Below, one piece after another: positions 17,857 through 26,018 of a DNA stretch of 64,000 nt. The notes beneath the pieces were generated by a model. The model worked only from the letters and a program-made list of their open reading frames with translations, did no database searches and was not told the DNA's origin. Position numbers and translations under genes: made by a program. Origin of the DNA: Nitrospira sp. (GTDB taxonomy: Bacteria > Nitrospirota > Nitrospiria > Nitrospirales > Nitrospiraceae); NCBI GenBank assembly GCA_030123625.1, contig CP126121.1, positions 3,822,179 through 3,886,178 of the forward strand, in the 5' to 3' direction. Numbering within the stretch: position 1 is the stretch's first letter; the number at the start of each line of letters is the position of its first letter.

Positions 17857-17891
17857 TTGCGGGCCGAGACTTCTTGAAGTCCGGCCCGCAA
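17857..17891. repeat. Strong hairpin, 9 + 6 bp stem
   Basis: TTGCGGGCC (17857-17865) pairs with GGCCCGCAA (17883-17891). Inside, after a small bulge, GACTTC (17868-17873) pairs with GAAGTC (17876-17881) around two bases. It lies between globin and cytochrome c. With the palindrome next to it, it probably separates the two transcripts or stabilises the globin mRNA; no U-tract is present on either strand. Confidence 0.6.
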
Positions 17892-17898
17892 GAGATCT

Positions 17899-17930
17899 GC
17901 GAGACGTGCAGTGATCACTGCACGTCTCGC
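17899..17930. repeat. Perfect 32-bp palindrome
   Basis: Bases 17899-17914 (GCGAGACGTGCAGTGA) are the exact reverse complement of 17915-17930, with no loop. It begins 11 bases past the globin stop (minus strand) and eight bases from the previous hairpin. A perfect symmetric element this long may be a protein-binding operator or extrude as a cruciform; as RNA it forms a very stable stem. Its place inside the nitrite/NO cluster is notable. Confidence 0.65.
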
Positions 17931-17940
17931 ACTGACGTCA

Positions 17941-18384
17941 TCAGGGAACTTCGACAATATCTTTTTTCATCGGTCCGAGGATGCCGAGCAGTTCGTCCTT
18001 TTCTTGCTTCCCGACGTTGAAGGTATCCAGCGCACTGACCAGGTCCTCCACAAGGGCGTTGAAATCAGCAGTGGTAATCTTCATGCCTTTGTGCGTCGTC
18101 TTCATATCCCGACCTGTGTAGGTGCAAGGCCCGCCGCTTGCTTGGCACACTTGATCAACCAAGTGCTTATTGAGCTGCTTGAGGTCGGTTTTCGAGAAAC
18201 GGGCATTGATGCGCTTGTCTGCTCCCACATTGTTGACGAACTTGGTGACGACGGCTTGGATGGCTCCTACCCCGCCCAGCCGCTCATAGAGCGACCGCTC
18301 AGCGGCAAAGGATGTGGCGCTGCTCAATGTCCAGGTGGCTGCCACGGCAATGGCAACTGTCGCTATCTGCTTAGAGAGCCTCAT
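17941..18384 (-). CDS. Exported group I truncated haemoglobin
   Basis: A 147-residue protein with an N-terminal signal peptide (cut near ATSFA/AE) followed by a truncated-globin fold. Visible family features are LYERLGGVGAIQAVV at the start, ARFSKTD, and the probable proximal haem His in THKGMKI (H98). Two cysteines (80 and 87) in QVCQASGGPCTYTG could form a disulfide in the periplasm. Truncated haemoglobins bind O2 and NO and can oxidise NO to nitrate. Its place 64 bp after nirK suggests it deals with NO made by NirK outside the cytoplasm; that is inference. Confidence 0.85.
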   Translation of the reverse strand: MRLSKQIATVAIAVAATWTLSSATSFAAERSLYERLGGVGAIQAVVTKFVNNVGADKRINARFSKTDLKQLNKHLVDQVCQASGGPCTYTGRDMKTTHKGMKITTADFNALVEDLVSALDTFNVGKQEKDELLGILGPMKKDIVEVP

Positions 18385-18448
18385 ATCGTCTGCTCCTTTT
18401 GTAAGAATAAAAAAACTATATGACGTCCATACGTATTTCGCTTCGTGA

Positions 18449-19396
18449 TTAAGGATTCCAGGGGGTCAGTGGCATCAAGCTGTCATACTTCTTTGGGTTT
18501 TGGTTGGCGACCACCACGGCAATAGCACCGCGCAAGGCTCCCGTTAAGGAATGGGTCACGATAGGATAGGCTCCTGGTTCATCAACGATCATATCGAATG
18601 TGGCTGCGCTGCCCGGACCGACTACATAGGTCTGGACTCCGGTAAATTTGTTGGCCGGATTGCCGCTTTCGTAGACGTTGTCCCAGATCTCGGCGATTGT
18701 ATGGAGAGAGGAGAACTCATTCGGGCCGGCATTCACAAAGTAAATTCGCACCCGCTCGCCGACCTTGACTTCCAACGGCTCCGATCCAGGGAAGAAGGGA
18801 TGGTACTTGAAGACGCCGCCGTTGAAGACCGTATGGTCAAATTTGCGATCGAACATCGCCTGCACGTTGTCCGGGTTCTTCCACAGCTCAGACTGCACGA
18901 GGACAAATTCCCGATCGGCCTTCGGCCAAGCATGCGCATCCTTCGGATCAACGATGATCGCGCCGAACATACCGCGGCCAATGTGCTGGATCATGGGCGG
19001 TGCGCCGCAGTGATAGAAGAACACGCCCGGCTTCTTGGCCACGAAGGTATACTTGATCGTCTCACCCGGCCTGATTTCGCGGTAGTTCTTCAAGAAGTCG
19101 ATCTCTGCCGCGTGAAAATCCATCGAATGGCCCTGGGCGTTTGTCGGAGGATTGATGAGCGTGAAGTTGACCGTATCGCCTTCCATCACTCGCACGACCG
19201 GGCCTGGCATTTGACCGTTAAAGGTCCAGGCCTTGTACTTCGTACCGGTACCATCAATGACGATCTCCGTTTCGGTCGCCGTGAAGGTGACATCATGGAC
19301 CTTTGCTCCTGCGGACCCGGGCATTGTGATACACCCACTGGCTCCTAAGAGGACGGCAAGTCCCAAGGTGGATGTGAGCATACGAAACCTCTGCAT
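18449..19396 (-). CDS. nirK: Copper-containing nitrite reductase (NO-forming)
   Basis: NirK reduces nitrite to nitric oxide in the periplasm. This 315-residue product has a lipoprotein-type signal (LLGASGC, Cys 22) and two cupredoxin domains. By family pattern, type 1 copper ligands are H90, C130, H138 and M143; type 2 ligands are H95, H129 and H282; the catalytic pair is D93 and H232 (MDFHAAE and SLHTIAE). All are present, so it should be active. AGGGAGG precedes the ATG. It is first of a minus-strand group with a secreted globin and cytochrome c. No clear FNR or NnrR box was seen upstream. Confidence 0.93.
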   Translation of the reverse strand: MQRFRMLTSTLGLAVLLGASGCITMPGSAGAKVHDVTFTATETEIVIDGTGTKYKAWTFNGQMPGPVVRVMEGDTVNFTLINPPTNAQGHSMDFHAAEIDFLKNYREIRPGETIKYTFVAKKPGVFFYHCGAPPMIQHIGRGMFGAIIVDPKDAHAWPKADREFVLVQSELWKNPDNVQAMFDRKFDHTVFNGGVFKYHPFFPGSEPLEVKVGERVRIYFVNAGPNEFSSLHTIAEIWDNVYESGNPANKFTGVQTYVVGPGSAATFDMIVDEPGAYPIVTHSLTGALRGAIAVVVANQNPKKYDSLMPLTPWNP

Positions 19397-19623
19397 AGTA
19401 GCCTCCCTTTAGATTTTTATGGAAAAGAGACGCTGCACTGATGAGCGCGGCTGATTAGGTCGCCCCTCACTCGTCGAGCAGACGCCGGGTCAACTATCTA
19501 CCAAATTCTGAGGAACAAATACAAAGAAAATTTTTTGTCACGTATTCACATGGAGTGAGGAGAAAGGAGATGATCAGTCATTGCGGTGGATCAACTGTAT
19601 CGAAAGATGAAGGCCTCAATGGA

Positions 19624-20640
19624 TTACGAAGACTTAAGGTTGCGTTGCGCGATGGCCACGTTCCGGAGAAAACCCTGGTGTTTGGCACGTCGAATCGGGC
19701 TTTGTTGAAATACAGCCGTGAAGGTCGATTCGTCCAGATTGGAAAGCTCTCGCAAGTTAGGGGAGAGGGTCAACGAGGAAGATTGAAAAGCACGTTCCTG
19801 AGTCGGTTCGGCTCGTAAATTGAACGGGCACACGTCGAGACAATCGTCGCAGCCGAAGATTTTGTTTCCTATGTCGGCTTGTAACTCGTGAGGGATGACG
19901 GCGTCATCGCCGCGCAACTCGATGGTGAGATAGGAAATACAACGTGTGGCGTCGACGACATAGGGTTCGATGATGGCTCTCGTGGGACAAGCCTGAATGC
20001 AAAGCGTGCAGCTGCCGCAGAGATCAGTCGCCGGTTCATCTGGTTCCAGATCCAATGTGGTCAGCACTTCTCCCAACAGCAGCCAAGAACCATAGTCCGC
20101 TGAAACAAGGTTGGAATGCTTCCCAATCCAGCCCAAGCCCGCCTGTTCGGCCCAGGCTTTCTCCATGATGGGGCCGGTGTCGCAGTAGGAACGGGTTTTC
20201 GATTCGGGTGCCATCTCGTGAATGACCTGCTCCAGTTGCTTGAGCCTGGCATCAAAAAGCTTGTGATAGTCCCTTCCCCAAGCATATCGTGCAATACGGC
20301 CGTAGCCCGGCTGTTCGTCGGCGCGTTGTTCGGTGAGGTAGTTGATTCCCAGTGAAATGATTGATCGGCAACCGGCAAGCACCCGGCCGGGATCGGCGCG
20401 CTTGTTCGGCGCCCGTTCCATCCAGGCCATGGTGCCGTGATAGCCTCGCCGGAGCCATTCGGTGAGACGGTCGAAAAGATGTCGAGGCGCCGTGGTCTCG
20501 GAATGGGAAAAAGGACCGTTTCCTTGGTTGCCGGCAGCTGACCCTGTCTGTCCACCGGATACGTGCGTAATGCCGACCGCATCGAACCCCAGCGCGCGGG
20601 CTTCTTGTTTGATTGCTGCCGTAATAGACATGGAATGCAA
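19624..20640 (-). CDS. queG: Epoxyqueuosine reductase QueG
   Basis: QueG performs the last step of queuosine synthesis in tRNA, reducing epoxyqueuosine using cobalamin and two 4Fe-4S clusters. The 338-residue product has both ferredoxin-like motifs (CGSCTLCIQACPTRAI and CDDCLDVCPFN) and the family opening (IKQEARALGFDAVGI). Length is close to normal. Two ATGs nine bases apart could start it; neither has a strong ribosome-binding site. The 227 bp between nirK and this stop contain no gene and must include the nirK promoter. Confidence 0.95.
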   Translation of the reverse strand: MHSMSITAAIKQEARALGFDAVGITHVSGGQTGSAAGNQGNGPFSHSETTAPRHLFDRLTEWLRRGYHGTMAWMERAPNKRADPGRVLAGCRSIISLGINYLTEQRADEQPGYGRIARYAWGRDYHKLFDARLKQLEQVIHEMAPESKTRSYCDTGPIMEKAWAEQAGLGWIGKHSNLVSADYGSWLLLGEVLTTLDLEPDEPATDLCGSCTLCIQACPTRAIIEPYVVDATRCISYLTIELRGDDAVIPHELQADIGNKIFGCDDCLDVCPFNLRAEPTQERAFQSSSLTLSPNLRELSNLDESTFTAVFQQSPIRRAKHQGFLRNVAIAQRNLKSS

Positions 20641-20646
20641 GCGAGC

Positions 20647-21039
20647 TCAATGTTGAGCGGAGCAATTAAAACGGACACTGAAGTGGGCCGAACATCGGAC
20701 CGATTTGCATCGTCCGCACGTGCCGACAATGTTCGTCTTCCAATCGGTCTCCGTTTTATCAAACCGGCACTGCAGGCGGCCGCCTTTCGAGATCGTGGTC
20801 CAGGGTTGCTTGGTGCCAGGAATGGAGGCCACCCGGCATCCTTGTGGGAACGGAACGTGGCAAGGGCGCCCGGTTTCACCTTGTTCCATTGAAAAGCTGC
20901 ACGACAATTCCGTGGTGGCTCCGGAGTCCTCTACCTCCTGTGCGGTCATGTCGACGGAGGGAACGAGAAGGATCAAGAACGGCACAACGACCAAGCTCAA
21001 CGCGATGCGTCCGATCGCCATAGATGTCAATGGTAACAC
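20647..21039 (-). CDS. Small secreted cysteine-rich protein, family unknown
   Basis: A product of up to 130 residues with a signal peptide (IALSLVVVPFLILLVPSV) and a compact cysteine-rich body (C47, C60, C68 and later CRF, CGRC, RCS, NCS pairs), ending SAQH. Disulfides are likely in the periplasm. The start is uncertain: GTG 21039, TTG 21030 or ATG 21021 are in frame, and AAGGA best serves the TTG. It ends six bases before queG begins on the same strand, so they may be co-transcribed. No family recognised. Confidence 0.55.
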   Translation of the reverse strand: MLPLTSMAIGRIALSLVVVPFLILLVPSVDMTAQEVEDSGATTELSCSFSMEQGETGRPCHVPFPQGCRVASIPGTKQPWTTISKGGRLQCRFDKTETDWKTNIVGTCGRCKSVRCSAHFSVRFNCSAQH

Positions 21040-21117
21040 AGTCCTTTATCTTGCGGCCATGGAGAGGGCCGCGTAGAATCTTTACGCTGGCTTCTGTTCA
21101 CAACCAATGGAGGCTCC

Positions 21118-22230
21118 ATGCTCGCGACCAGGATTACGCAAAAAGAAGGCGCATTCTATTTCATCGCGTACAAGGCCGGTGAACTGTTGGACAAGGTTCG
21201 GTTCACCAGCCGGTATTACTTCGAGGGTGAAGAGATCGCCCAAGCCAAGATTTCAGAGCATGACGACGTAGCACAGTTTATTGCGGGAATCGAGCGGAGC
21301 GAGAAGGGCTTTCAACGGGTCTTGAATCGGCAGAAGATCAAGCAGATCGTCAATTTTTATGAAACGGTGGTGGCTCAACCGATGATTCCCGGAACCGTGC
21401 TGCTGTTTACCGACGAAACACTTCGTTTCCAAAAGATGGACGGCTCGGATTCAATCGGTCACCTCAGCGAGCCGAAGGGAAAGTATCTGGTGATCGACGG
21501 GCAACATCGACTCGCCGGGCTCCACTTTTTCCATGACAAACATCCGGATCAAAGTGCGCAGGTCGAGGTGCCATGCCTGTTGTTTGACGGCAGAAGTGCT
21601 GACTTTGCGACGGAGATGTTCGTGATCATCAACTCCACCCACACGCGGATCAACCGGTCGCATTTGGTCGATCTCTACGAAAAAGTCTCATGGGAAAGTC
21701 CTGAAAAGAAATTTGCCGCCAAGGTCGTGAACCTCCTCTATGGCGAGCAGGACTCTCCGCTGCAGTACAAGATCAATCGCCTTGGGGGGCGGAGCAAACA
21801 GGAAAAATGGATTCTGCAGTCCGAGGTGTTCAACGAGTTGCTGAAAGTCGTGACGGTCCACAAACGCTGGATGGAGTCCCACTTGGGGATGAAGGCCGAG
21901 CGCTGCTATGCACTGGTGCGCGACTATCTGAAAGGAGTCAAGGACGTCATGGGCGAAATTTGGGGGCAGAACGACCGGTATATGTTTACGCGCGATGTGA
22001 CACTCAAGGCGTTGATTCGTGTCCTGGACGACTTGATCGTGGATCGCAAGCTCATCAATGATTGGAACGAGCAGCGCTCGTCTCAACCGTTCGCTGAGGT
22101 CGTCAAGCCCTGGGCTACCCTGACCAAGGAGTTCCGTGCCGACGGCTTTTACGAACGTTTCCCTGCTAAAGGACAACTTGAACGGGTACGGAAGATCCAT
22201 CAGCGGCTGCTGGATGCGATTGTCGGATAA
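21118..22230 (+). CDS. DGQHR-domain protein (DndB-like)
   Basis: A 370-residue protein with the signature VIDGQHRLAGL (DGQHR at 127-131), preceded by a helical segment (NRQKIKQIVNFYET) and followed by a conserved Asn/Arg region (INSTHTRINRSHLVDLY). These are the hallmarks of the DGQHR family that includes DndB of DNA phosphorothioation and the ParB/sulfiredoxin-like DpdB. No dnd, dpd or other modification genes lie in the window, so this is an orphan. An AT-rich leader with GGAGG precedes the ATG. The downstream gene overlaps its stop by 17 bases, implying coupled translation. Confidence 0.75.
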   Translation: MLATRITQKEGAFYFIAYKAGELLDKVRFTSRYYFEGEEIAQAKISEHDDVAQFIAGIERSEKGFQRVLNRQKIKQIVNFYETVVAQPMIPGTVLLFTDETLRFQKMDGSDSIGHLSEPKGKYLVIDGQHRLAGLHFFHDKHPDQSAQVEVPCLLFDGRSADFATEMFVIINSTHTRINRSHLVDLYEKVSWESPEKKFAAKVVNLLYGEQDSPLQYKINRLGGRSKQEKWILQSEVFNELLKVVTVHKRWMESHLGMKAERCYALVRDYLKGVKDVMGEIWGQNDRYMFTRDVTLKALIRVLDDLIVDRKLINDWNEQRSSQPFAEVVKPWATLTKEFRADGFYERFPAKGQLERVRKIHQRLLDAIVG

Positions 22231-22807
22231 GCGACGAGCATTCTTGCTGGGCGTCGTCTTGCCGCTTGTGTTCGATGTGCTTCTATCCGTTGCCGGATTA
22301 GGGGCCGGGTCTTTGATGGCGGCAGAGACGGATAGGCTCGAGGTTGGGGTGGAGTCCGGTGGTGGGGTCCATGCGACGGCTCAGGTCTTATTTCCGGCCA
22401 AGCTTGAGATCATTCAGGCGTTGTTGAGCGACTATCGACACTGGCCGGACCTGTTTGAGGCTCGTATGCGGGTGGCCGACTTACACATCCATGATGGGAT
22501 CGCCACGGTCGACCTTCGCATTGATCACCCGTTGATGCCGGGTGAGCGCAGGTTAGTCACGGAATCAAGGATGTTACCGAACGGTGGCCTTGTGACCGAC
22601 CTCACGGGAGGCGACTTCAAGCGCTATCGTCGACTGTGGAAACTGCAACCGGCCGGAGAAGGAAACCAGACGCGTGCTGATTTCGAGCTGACGGTTGAAA
22701 TCAAATCCATGGTCCCGGATTGGCTCGTGGCAATCGCCGTGCGGCAGGAACTGGACGCGCACTTTCGCATCGTCAAACAGAAAGCGTTGGAACACTCCAA
22801 GCCGTAA
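22214..22807 (+). CDS. Exported SRPBCC (polyketide cyclase/RatA-like) protein
   Basis: The start at ATG 22214 overlaps the previous gene. The 197-residue product has a basic N-terminus and hydrophobic signal (AFLLGVVLPLVFDVLLSVA), then a START/SRPBCC lipid-binding fold: ALLSDYRHWPDLFEARMRV, VDLRIDHPLMPGERRL, FELTVEIKSMVPDWL and a C-terminal long helix. This fold binds hydrophobic ligands in a deep cleft. Extracytoplasmic location suggests lipid or quinone-like ligands, but no substrate can be inferred. thiE starts five bases after its stop. Confidence 0.75.
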   Translation: MRLSDKRRAFLLGVVLPLVFDVLLSVAGLGAGSLMAAETDRLEVGVESGGGVHATAQVLFPAKLEIIQALLSDYRHWPDLFEARMRVADLHIHDGIATVDLRIDHPLMPGERRLVTESRMLPNGGLVTDLTGGDFKRYRRLWKLQPAGEGNQTRADFELTVEIKSMVPDWLVAIAVRQELDAHFRIVKQKALEHSKP

Positions 22808-22812
22808 CTGAC

Positions 22813-24184
<1,372 letters not shown>

Positions 24185-24186
24185 TC

Positions 24187-24306
24187 ATGGTTGATGGTGC
24201 AGGGCATGGTAATGGCTAAGGGTTCATGATTTAGGAGCGAGCGTGTATCCTGCTCCGTTGGATGATTTTCCGGCCATCAGCCATCAACCATTACACCATT
24301 AGCCAT
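24187..24306. repeat. Intergenic repeat cluster of ATGGTTGATGG / CCATCAACC words
   Basis: Most of the gap between bioD and the SDR is built from repeated short words. ATGGTTGATGG at 24187 recurs in reverse complement as CCATCAACCAT near 24281-24291; TAATGGCTAA at 24210 recurs as TTAGCCAT near 24299-24306. The arms could fold on each other over ~60 bases. The same words (CATCAACCATT, CATCAGCC) occur in the 5' end of lipA at 31151-31197. Confidence 0.5.
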
Positions 24307-24316
24307 ATGCTTTTCC

Positions 24317-25093
24317 TTACAGGTGTCTGCTGTCGCAGTTCCAAACCTGTCCCGATACATCGTTGAGTTGCGCCACATGTACGATCGTACTGACGGCCTC
24401 CTCGATCGCCGGGGGACGGCGCAATGCGTGATCCGGCCATCCACTGCCTTCCGGGAATATTCCCTCGGTCAGGTCGGTCTTCTGCCAGCCGGGCAGCACG
24501 AGATTCACGCGAATATTGTGCGGACCCCACTCTAATGCAGCCGATCGTACGAGTCCGATCAATCCCGCCTTCGATGTCGCATAGGCGCTCTGACCGGTCG
24601 TCCCGTGGAATCCCGTGTGTGACCCGATCACAATGATGGAGCCTCCGCCTCGATCGAGCATGAAAGGTGCCATGGCTCGCAAGCAGTGAAATGTTCCTGT
24701 GAGGTTCGTGACGATGACATTCGCCCAGATCTCGTCCGAATGGCGCAGGAGCACATCGCTCTGTCCGATTCCAGCATTGCAGACAAATGCTAATGGGCCG
24801 GACGAGCAGCTGGAAAATTTGTCGATCATGCGTCGAACGGATTCAGCTTCTCGAATATCCGCATAGTATGAGTCTCCGATTCCACCGCTCTTCAGGACGT
24901 GCTCCAAGGTCGCTTCTGCCGCCGGTTTATTCCGATAGTAATGGACTCCTACGTACCATCCGATTTTTCCGAATGCTTGACTGATGGCGCGACCGATGCC
25001 TCCGGAAGCCCCGGTAATGAGGACAGCAGGGCGATCAGACGGTGTGGTCAGTCCATCCTTCACGGAGGGTATTGATGAAATGAGAGGTTCCAT
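24317..25093 (-). CDS. Short-chain dehydrogenase/reductase (FabG-like)
   Basis: A 258-residue NAD(P)-dependent oxidoreductase of the classical SDR family. Visible: cofactor loop TGASGGIGRAI, CNAG motif (VCNAGIG), catalytic Ser in IIVIGSHTG, and YATSK (Tyr and Lys of the triad), then PGWQKTDL. The closest family look is 3-oxoacyl-ACP reductase. Its place upstream of bioD on the same strand suggests a role in pimeloyl or other fatty-acyl chemistry feeding biotin synthesis, but the gap with repeats weakens this. Cytoplasmic. The substrate is unknown. Confidence 0.85.
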   Translation of the reverse strand: MEPLISSIPSVKDGLTTPSDRPAVLITGASGGIGRAISQAFGKIGWYVGVHYYRNKPAAEATLEHVLKSGGIGDSYYADIREAESVRRMIDKFSSCSSGPLAFVCNAGIGQSDVLLRHSDEIWANVIVTNLTGTFHCLRAMAPFMLDRGGGSIIVIGSHTGFHGTTGQSAYATSKAGLIGLVRSAALEWGPHNIRVNLVLPGWQKTDLTEGIFPEGSGWPDHALRRPPAIEEAVSTIVHVAQLNDVSGQVWNCDSRHL

Positions 25094-25223
25094 ATCCGAG
25101 AGAATTATGCTGTGGGAAGTGGGTCAAGACAAGCACGTATCGAAACTCGGCACTATAATCTATCGGCTTGCCGCCCTCGGCACTCCTATGATACCGTCAA
25201 ATCTCGTATCTGGAGCAGGAACA

Positions 25224-26018
25224 ATGGTGAAGCGGACATGTCATATGCGGATGGGATTGACGGTAGGACTGTGCCTGCTCTTGGGACTACACCCATGTTC
25301 TGTGGTGTTCAGTGCCGAGGAACCGGTTACGATTACCAAGTCCGAGGAGTATTTCCCTGATACGCTGGGGAGCCGCTGGACCTATCGCGGCCAGATCAGC
25401 GAGGGGCCGCTGCAATCTGTTGAACTGAAGTTTTTTACGAACGTATCGACGGTTTCGGGGACCAAGACGATGAACGGCGTGACCGTGACGGTGTTCCATG
25501 ATACGAACCCGGGAGATCATGGACCGTCGGATAGTTTTTATCGACGCGATGCGGTCGGCATCGTCTACTATGGTTCGGATCCGGGAACACCGTTGGAGAA
25601 ACAGATTACGCCCTACCAGATTTTCCGATTTCCGCTGAGAATCCCGTCCTCATTTCAGCAGTTCGACCGAATGGGGGTTGATTTCGGCAGCGATATGGAT
25701 CGTGATCAAACAGATGAGAAGGTCGATACACAGGGGTGGAGTAAGGTGATCGGTCGAGAAACCATCACTGTCCCAGCCGGTACGTTCCAGGATGCCATCA
25801 AAGTTGAAGCACGGATGAACATGAAGATCCACTTGTCAGGAAGCCGTCACACCGTTTCCGGAATCGATGTGATGACGGCGTGGTTCGCCAAAGGGGTCGG
25901 GCTCGTGAAGTATTCAGAACGGCAGGAATTATCCGCGATCAAGGAGGACCGCGGCGTGATCACGGAAATTACGGAAGAACTTGAAGACTACGACATCAAA
26001 GCGGCGAAGCCTCATTGA
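25224..26018 (+). CDS. Secreted protein of unknown function (TapB/DUF3108-like pattern)
   Basis: Starting at ATG 25224 (GGAGCAGGA upstream) the product is 264 residues with a signal peptide cut after VVFSA. The body is beta-rich: EYFPDTLGSRWTYRG near the start, VTVTVFHDTN, ETITVPAGTFQDAIKVE and TAWFAKGVGLVKYSE. This order is typical of TapB/DUF3108-like extracytoplasmic proteins, but I am unsure of the family. The divergent SDR promoter must share the 130-bp gap. Its stop overlaps the end of putA by seven bases on opposite strands. Confidence 0.6.
   Translation: MVKRTCHMRMGLTVGLCLLLGLHPCSVVFSAEEPVTITKSEEYFPDTLGSRWTYRGQISEGPLQSVELKFFTNVSTVSGTKTMNGVTVTVFHDTNPGDHGPSDSFYRRDAVGIVYYGSDPGTPLEKQITPYQIFRFPLRIPSSFQQFDRMGVDFGSDMDRDQTDEKVDTQGWSKVIGRETITVPAGTFQDAIKVEARMNMKIHLSGSRHTVSGIDVMTAWFAKGVGLVKYSERQELSAIKEDRGVITEITEELEDYDIKAAKPH

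Noticed and set aside
18551-19348. 265-residue frame antisense to nirK
   Set aside because: No family resemblance or ribosome site; the nirK copper ligands on the minus strand are complete.
20061-20879. 272-residue frame overlapping queG and the Cys-rich gene in another phase
   Set aside because: QueG cluster motifs set the correct frame; this one is Arg/Pro-rich noise.
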